10,288 nucleotides of DNA. Source: Candidatus Roizmanbacteria bacterium. Its GTDB lineage: Bacteria > Patescibacteriota > Microgenomatia > UBA1406 > GWC2-37-13. Position numbers and translations under genes: made by a program. A model generated the notes under the pieces. It saw only the letters and a list, made by a program, of their open reading frames with translations. It did no database searches and was not told where the DNA came from. The number at the start of each line of letters is the position of its first letter. The stretch's first letter is position 1. The stretch spans positions 1 to 10,288 of the forward strand of contig JAPLYR010000095.1 in NCBI GenBank assembly GCA_026395455.1, read 5' to 3'. Positions 6,729 to 10,288 of this stretch are shown here, piece by piece.

Positions 6729-7166
6729 TTATTGAATTTCAACTAACCCTACATCCATTAACCATCCTGCCTTTTGCCCAGTAAATGTTTGTCCCCATAC
6801 TTTTACCTTTTTTCCTACGTATTTACTCAAATCTACAGTGCTTGAAGTGAGATATGCATTTTGCGATACTCCTCCAGGTCGTTCAAGATGAAAGTTACCT
6901 TCTCCCTCTAATCCGCCTTCTTTTAACATTCCTTCAGCACTATCTTTAAATGTTTTTTTATCAACAACTCCAGCTGATGTATTTGTTTGTACACTGGTTC
7001 CCTTTTGAGTAGTACTTGTAACAGCAGGTGTTTTTTTTACCATCATAAATCCGCCTACGCCTCCCAAAATAACGGTAAGAGTACATATAGCCACTACAAC
7101 GGGAAGTGCAAGAAGTTTTGGGGTTTCTGATGCATTTATAGAATGCATAAATCCAGATGTTTTCAT
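6729..7166 (-). CDS. Single-pass membrane protein with small C-terminal OB-like domain, function unknown
   Basis: The 145-residue protein has a short polar N-terminus, one membrane helix (about 18-43, Gly-rich at its end), a Thr/Ser/Lys-rich linker (about 45-70), and a compact C-terminal domain (about 88-145). That domain contains HLERPGG (93-99), NAYLTSSTVDLSKYVGKKV (103-121) and KVWGQTF (122-128), then GWLMDVGLVEI. The pattern of a strand, then L-x-x-Y-V-G-K-x-V-x-V-x-G, is typical of small OB-fold domains, where Gly-Lys-x-Val-x-Val marks a strand pair. The N-in topology would put the domain outside the cell. It sits 6 bases upstream of ftsE and 46 bases after the XRE gene, so it is probably co-expressed with ftsEX. 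I do not know a named family. A second ATG at codon 7 (7148) is a possible start. Confidence 0.78.
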   Translation of the reverse strand: MKTSGFMHSINASETPKLLALPVVVAICTLTVILGGVGGFMMVKKTPAVTSTTQKGTSVQTNTSAGVVDKKTFKDSAEGMLKEGGLEGEGNFHLERPGGVSQNAYLTSSTVDLSKYVGKKVKVWGQTFTGQKAGWLMDVGLVEIQ

Positions 7167-7212
7167 ATGGTATCAGCATATCATTTATCAAAATAAAAAT
7201 CTAGTTAGATAT

Positions 7213-7440
7213 TTAGATATCGCGGAGAAGAGAAGATACTTTTACTTTTAACTTACGTGCAATTTTATGGAGTGTGCGAACAGATGGATTAGCTTTTCCT
7301 TTCTCAAGACGTGTGAGATATGTTCTGTCCATATCAGCAATAAATGCAAGATGATCTTGAGATATGCTTTGCTTTTTCCGTATTTCAGCAATTCGTTTGC
7401 CAATTTTTAGATACACAAAATTTCCTTTCATGGCTACCAT
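7213..7440 (-). CDS. XRE-family helix-turn-helix transcriptional regulator
   Basis: The 75-residue protein is essentially one HTH_3/XRE domain. IGKRIAEIRKKQSISQDHLA (13-32) gives helices 1 and 2, DMDRTYLTRLEKGKANPSVR (36-55) gives the recognition helix and its following turn, and TLHKIARKLKVKVSSLL gives the last helices. The R-T-Y-L-x-x-L-E-x-G-K-x-N-P-S block is close to that of small regulators such as restriction-modification controller proteins, which bind palindromes as dimers and often control their own gene. Here a perfect 16-base palindrome lies 33 bases upstream of the start, which suggests autoregulation; this is inference. No restriction-modification gene is in the window. It lies between rpoD and the ftsEX group. 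The start could also be the ATG at codon 4 (7431). Confidence 0.9.
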   Translation of the reverse strand: MVAMKGNFVYLKIGKRIAEIRKKQSISQDHLAFIADMDRTYLTRLEKGKANPSVRTLHKIARKLKVKVSSLLRDI

Positions 7441-7463
7441 GATGAAGGATATATAAGTAAGAG

Positions 7464-7469
7464 ATTAAA
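7464..7469 (-). promoter_or_regulatory. Candidate -10 box of the XRE gene
   Basis: TTTAAT on the minus strand lies 4 bases downstream of the 16-base palindrome and 23 bases before the ATG at 7440. A TTTGCG hexamer 17 bases upstream would be a partial -35 match, placing the palindrome in the spacer, a typical operator position. The individual motif is weak. Confidence 0.3.
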
Positions 7470-7473
7470 CACA

Positions 7474-7489
7474 GCGGCTTATAAGCCGC
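7474..7489. promoter_or_regulatory. Perfect 16-base palindrome, copy 2 (candidate operator of the XRE gene)
   Basis: The sequence gcggcttataagccgc equals its own reverse complement over 16 bases. It shares 15 exact bases (7476-7490) with the element at 3833-3847. It lies in the spacer between rpoD and the XRE gene. As RNA it could form a 6-base stem with a TATA loop, followed by only a weak T stretch, so a terminator for rpoD is an alternative reading. Confidence 0.65.
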
Positions 7490-7517
7490 AAAAACCTATT
7501 TTTAGACTATTATGAAG

Positions 7518-7537
7518 CCATAAAAAACGCATTAGCG
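7518..7537 (-). terminator. Weak possible terminator of the dnaG-rpoD transcript
   Basis: About 20 bases after the rpoD stop the minus strand reads CCGC-TAAT-GCG followed by six T bases. The stem is only 3 to 4 pairs, with a bulge if extended. It may slow or end transcription but is below the usual quality for an intrinsic terminator. Confidence 0.25.
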
Positions 7538-7556
7538 GTGTGTACTATAAACGACA

Positions 7557-8648
7557 TCAATCAAGGAAGTCTTTGAGTTTACGAGCACGAGTTGGATGTT
7601 TTAATTTTCGAATCGCTTTTGCTTCGATTTGTCTAATGCGTTCTCTCGTTACTTTAAATTCTTTTCCGACTTCCTCAAGTGTTTTTGGTTTACCATCATC
7701 AAGTCCAAAACGCATAATAAGAACTTTTTTCTCTCTAGGAGAAAGTGTCTCTAACACTTTATTCATAGCTTCTTTTAAGAGTTCTTTGGAGACTTTATCA
7801 TAAAGTGTTGGTTGTGACTGGTCGCTTACAAACTGTTCAAGTGTTGCTTCCTTATCATCTCCAACTGGTGTTGATAACGATTTTGGTTGTTGAGAAATCT
7901 TCATGAGGTTTTCGATTTCATCTGTTGTTACCAACATCTCTTTAGCAATTTCCTTTACTGTTGGTTCTTTTCCAAGTTTTTGTGTAAGTTTTCTTTGTGT
8001 CTTATAAAAACGATTGATCTGGTCAACCATATGAACAGGAATACGAATGGTACGAGACTGATCGGCGATAGCGCGTGTAATTGCTTGGCGAATCCACCAT
8101 GTTGCATAAGTTGAGAATTTAAATCCTCTTCTCCAATTATATTTTTCTACTCCTCGAATAAGACCCTTATTACCTTCTTGAATTAAATCTAAGAATGACA
8201 ATCTTCGACCAAGATATTTTTTTGCAATGGATACAACCAAACGTAGATTTGCCTTAATCAGTTTTTCTTTTGCTTTTTCACTTCCTTTTTCATATGACTT
8301 AGCAAGGATTATTTCTTCTTCAAATTTAAGAAGGGGAGTTTTCCCAATTTCTTTTAAGTACTTTTTGATTGGGTCAAGACTTTCACCATGCTTTGCGGTA
8401 ATGAGTTGTTCTAGTTCCTTTTCAACTTCTTCTGCGCTCTTATGAACCTCTTCTTCTTCTCGTGTCGATATAGTTTCAAAAATATCAATACCTTTGCGAA
8501 GTGCATCGTTAAAAAAGTCGTCTATTTCTAGAATATGTTTTTCTGGTTCACTACATATAAGGAAGATATCATCTTGAAGAATAAATCCGTCATCTTCTCC
8601 CTGTTGAAGAAGTTCTTTAAAGGTCTTTGGATTTTTCGGCTTTATCAT
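7557..8648 (-). CDS. rpoD: Primary RNA polymerase sigma factor (sigma-70/RpoD)
   Basis: The 363-residue protein is a group 1-type sigma factor. A short acidic N-terminus (about 10-85) stands where region 1.1 would be. Region 1.2 is at about 91-120 ([16 protein letters not shown]). Region 2 (about 126-200) contains [12 protein letters not shown], the [18 protein letters not shown] core-binding helix and the [19 protein letters not shown] -10 recognition helix. Region 3 spans about 203-280 ([12 protein letters not shown]...), and region 4 about 290-360 with [11 protein letters not shown] and [20 protein letters not shown], the -35-binding helix-turn-helix. It directs RNA polymerase to housekeeping promoters. 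Length fits compact sigma-A proteins. The acidic insertion between regions 1.2 and 2 known in E. coli is absent. It follows dnaG after 10 bases, the classical dnaG-rpoD order. The stop codon is TGA. AGGAG lies only 2 bases before the ATG, closer than usual, but no other start fits. Confidence 0.96.
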   Translation of the reverse strand: MIKPKNPKTFKELLQQGEDDGFILQDDIFLICSEPEKHILEIDDFFNDALRKGIDIFETISTREEEEVHKSAEEVEKELEQLITAKHGESLDPIKKYLKEIGKTPLLKFEEEIILAKSYEKGSEKAKEKLIKANLRLVVSIAKKYLGRRLSFLDLIQEGNKGLIRGVEKYNWRRGFKFSTYATWWIRQAITRAIADQSRTIRIPVHMVDQINRFYKTQRKLTQKLGKEPTVKEIAKEMLVTTDEIENLMKISQQPKSLSTPVGDDKEATLEQFVSDQSQPTLYDKVSKELLKEAMNKVLETLSPREKKVLIMRFGLDDGKPKTLEEVGKEFKVTRERIRQIEAKAIRKLKHPTRARKLKDFLD

Positions 8649-8650
8649 AG

Positions 8651-8655
8651 CTCCT
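8651..8655 (-). promoter_or_regulatory. Shine-Dalgarno-like site before rpoD
   Basis: AGGAG lies in the 10-base gap between dnaG and rpoD and ends 2 bases before the ATG. The spacing is short compared with the usual 5 to 9 bases, so it may be weak or act mostly through translational coupling. Confidence 0.5.
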
Positions 8656-8658
8656 ATT

Positions 8659-10288
8659 TTATACTGTTGAGCTCATTTTTTCCAGTTCTTTTAATTGTGC
8701 CTGTAATTCCTTCAATTTTTCCTCATCAGCCTCAGAAGCAGAATTGAGTAGATTTTTAAGTTTTAATCGCAGTGCATTTCTCTTTATTTCCAAAGCGATA
8801 TGTTTTATTGAGTTTGTCGCGCTTTGTTCATCTGAAGATGCCTTAAGATAGAGTTCGTCAGCAACTGAGGCTAACTCAGGTGGAAGTGTTTTTATGAACG
8901 CATTAATATCAAATACCTCACCTTCCTGAGCTTTTTCATGTAATTTTGTAAATAATTTTCCATAAGAGGGAGACGTAAATACATCATCAGTGATGACATC
9001 TTTAATCTCAGACATATAATGGGTAAGTGACTGTGCATGAAGTAGTTGTTCAAGTAAAAATTGCTGAATAACAAGTTCGCGAAGAGGTTTTTTTACCTGA
9101 ACTTCCTGCTTATTTGGTCTTATAAGGTGTCTTTTTCTATATCCGCGAACAACCCTCCCAGCTGCGTCTTCACTCACATCAAGAAGTTTGGCAAGCTGCT
9201 TAATATAATAAGATTGAACAATTGGATTGGTGATTGCGTACAAAAAAGGAGCCATTTCTTCACCAATCTGTTTTTTGTTAAAGGGGTCAGATGGTGGATA
9301 TTTTTTTGCAAACATTTGCATAAGAAAATCATAAACAGGGATTGGGTGTTCAAGAGATTTTTTGAACTCAATTTCATTTGTACGTACAGCTTCATCTGGA
9401 TCTTTTCCTCCGTCAATCACTATCACTCCGAGCTCAAACCCCATAGGCTCTGCTACTTCAATGGCTCGACGAATAGCCTCTTCTCCTGCTTTGTCAGCAT
9501 CAAGTGCAAGATATACTCGACTCGTATATCTCTTGATGAGTTGGAGTTGTTCCGTAGTGAGAGCTGAACCTTTTATTGCAGCAATAGCACTTACTCCTTG
9601 TTGAAAAGGCATAATTACATCAAATTCACCTTCAACAAGAATAATCTTATTTTCTTTTTTTACAGCATCTTTTGTCAGATGAAGCCCAAATAACATCGAA
9701 CGCTTATGATAGAGAGTTGTCTCTGGTGTATTTACATATTTTGCCTCATTATCTCCACTTAAAATGCGTCCAGAAAATCCAACAGTATTACCTCTATGGT
9801 CCTTAAGAGGGAACATTACTCTCCCTCTAAAGCGATCATACACTGATCCACCCAGCTGTTTTTGTACACAAAGACCACTATCTACAAGCTCTTTATTTTC
9901 AAACTTTTTAGTATGGAGAAATCGGGTAAGTGAATCCCAAGAAGATGGGGAATAGCCAAGCTGGAAAGTCTCAATAATCTTATCGGAGATAGAGCGATTC
10001 TTCAGATAATCAAGCGCTGGCTTACCAATAGAAGATTTAGTGAGAATATAATGATAAAAATCGGTCGCTACTTGATTAACTTTGATTAATCTTTCTTTGT
10101 AATGAACAATTTTATCTTCAACAGGCATTTTTTCGATTACAATGCCATAACGCGTAGCAAGATCGGTGAGAGCTTCAAGAAAGGAGAGGTTTTCATACTT
10201 CATATAAAAAGCAATTGCATCACCTCCAACCCCACAAGAACCAAAACAACGCCAGAGTTGACGATCAGGGGAAACGACAAATGAAGGT
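8659..10288 (-). CDS. dnaG: DNA primase DnaG (5' end cut by window edge)
   Basis: The frame is open from base 10287 to the TAA at 8659, giving 542 visible residues, so the gene begins outside the window; the ATG at 10203 is internal. Residues 1-28 are the end of the N-terminal zinc ribbon ([19 protein letters not shown] then GGDAIAFY). The polymerase core follows: [14 protein letters not shown] and GFSGRIL (basic DNA/RNA-binding part), then the TOPRIM domain with VEGEFDVI (Glu219) and ALDADKAG (Asp263, Asp265) as metal-binding residues, and GKDPDEAV. The last 170 or so residues are helical and should be the DnaB helicase-binding domain. DnaG makes RNA primers for replication. The two zinc-ribbon cysteines are spaced C-x3-C instead of the usual C-x2-C (see findings). 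It is followed after 10 bases by rpoD. Confidence 0.95.
   Translation of the reverse strand, partial: PSFVVSPDRQLWRCFGSCGVGGDAIAFYMKYENLSFLEALTDLATRYGIVIEKMPVEDKIVHYKERLIKVNQVATDFYHYILTKSSIGKPALDYLKNRSISDKIIETFQLGYSPSSWDSLTRFLHTKKFENKELVDSGLCVQKQLGGSVYDRFRGRVMFPLKDHRGNTVGFSGRILSGDNEAKYVNTPETTLYHKRSMLFGLHLTKDAVKKENKIILVEGEFDVIMPFQQGVSAIAAIKGSALTTEQLQLIKRYTSRVYLALDADKAGEEAIRRAIEVAEPMGFELGVIVIDGGKDPDEAVRTNEIEFKKSLEHPIPVYDFLMQMFAKKYPPSDPFNKKQIGEEMAPFLYAITNPIVQSYYIKQLAKLLDVSEDAAGRVVRGYRKRHLIRPNKQEVQVKKPLRELVIQQFLLEQLLHAQSLTHYMSEIKDVITDDVFTSPSYGKLFTKLHEKAQEGEVFDINAFIKTLPPELASVADELYLKASSDEQSATNSIKHIALEIKRNALRLKLKNLLNSASEADEEKLKELQAQLKELEKMSSTV

Noticed and set aside
6961..7191. Minus-strand frame of 76 codons
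   Set aside because: It is an out-of-frame reading of the anchored OB-like protein; Cys/Tyr/Arg-rich translation with no domain.
2154..8648. Recoding of TGA as glycine
   Set aside because: TGA ends the VanZ, FtsE and sigma factor genes exactly where these families should end, and no gene needs TGA read-through, so the standard stop meaning holds.
9061..9567. Long open frame of 168 codons on the plus strand
   Set aside because: It lies wholly antisense to dnaG, whose TOPRIM and C-terminal coding is firm, and its translation is a Phe/Cys/Ser-rich sequence without a recognisable domain.
8659..10203. dnaG starting at the ATG at 10203
   Set aside because: The frame stays open to base 10287 and encodes the end of the DnaG zinc ribbon upstream of that ATG, so the true start is beyond the window.

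Overview
The window is a compact, AT-rich bacterial segment in which every supported gene lies on the minus strand, so the biological reading order runs from base 10288 down to base 1. Small genes, gaps of 3 to 24 bases, several 4- or 8-base overlaps, very few Shine-Dalgarno sites and a mixture of housekeeping genes with unfamiliar short membrane proteins suggest a Patescibacteria (Candidate Phyla Radiation) genome. The Microgenomates side is my best guess, from general resemblance only. TGA is used as a normal stop (sigma factor, FtsE, VanZ), which argues against the Absconditabacteria/Gracilibacteria code in which TGA is glycine.

Region 1 (10288 to 7557) holds the 3' part of dnaG (primase, cut by the window edge) followed after 10 bases by a primary sigma factor. 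This is the core of the classical macromolecular-synthesis operon.

Region 2 (7556 to 6729) has a 116-base spacer with a perfect 16-base palindrome, then a 75-residue XRE-type helix-turn-helix regulator and a single-pass membrane protein with a small C-terminal beta-type domain of unknown function.

Region 3 (6722 to 3925) is a division/cell-wall module: ftsE, ftsX (4-base overlap, strong ribosome binding site) and a secreted coiled-coil protein that ends in a C39-like cysteine peptidase domain. The layout matches FtsEX plus a PcsB/CwlO/EnvC-type hydrolase, but with a different catalytic domain on the coiled coil.

Region 4 (3924 to 1) starts with a 93- to 129-base spacer carrying a second copy of the palindrome. 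A tightly packed run follows: a secreted protein with two lamin-tail-like domains, a VanZ-family protein (with a 17-base T tract inside the gene), a CAP-domain protein anchored in the membrane, a three-helix membrane protein, a glucose-1-phosphate thymidylyltransferase-like enzyme and the start of a single-pass membrane protein cut by the window edge. This looks like a cell-surface operon.

The most interesting signals are the two matching palindromes placed at comparable distances ahead of the XRE gene and the surface operon (a candidate regulon), the FtsEX partner with a C39-like domain, the T17 tract in vanZ, a C-x3-C zinc-ribbon spacing in DnaG, and a recurring V-L-G motif near membrane segments of two surface proteins. 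No RNA genes, CRISPR arrays, insertion sequences or spacers longer than about 130 bases are visible.
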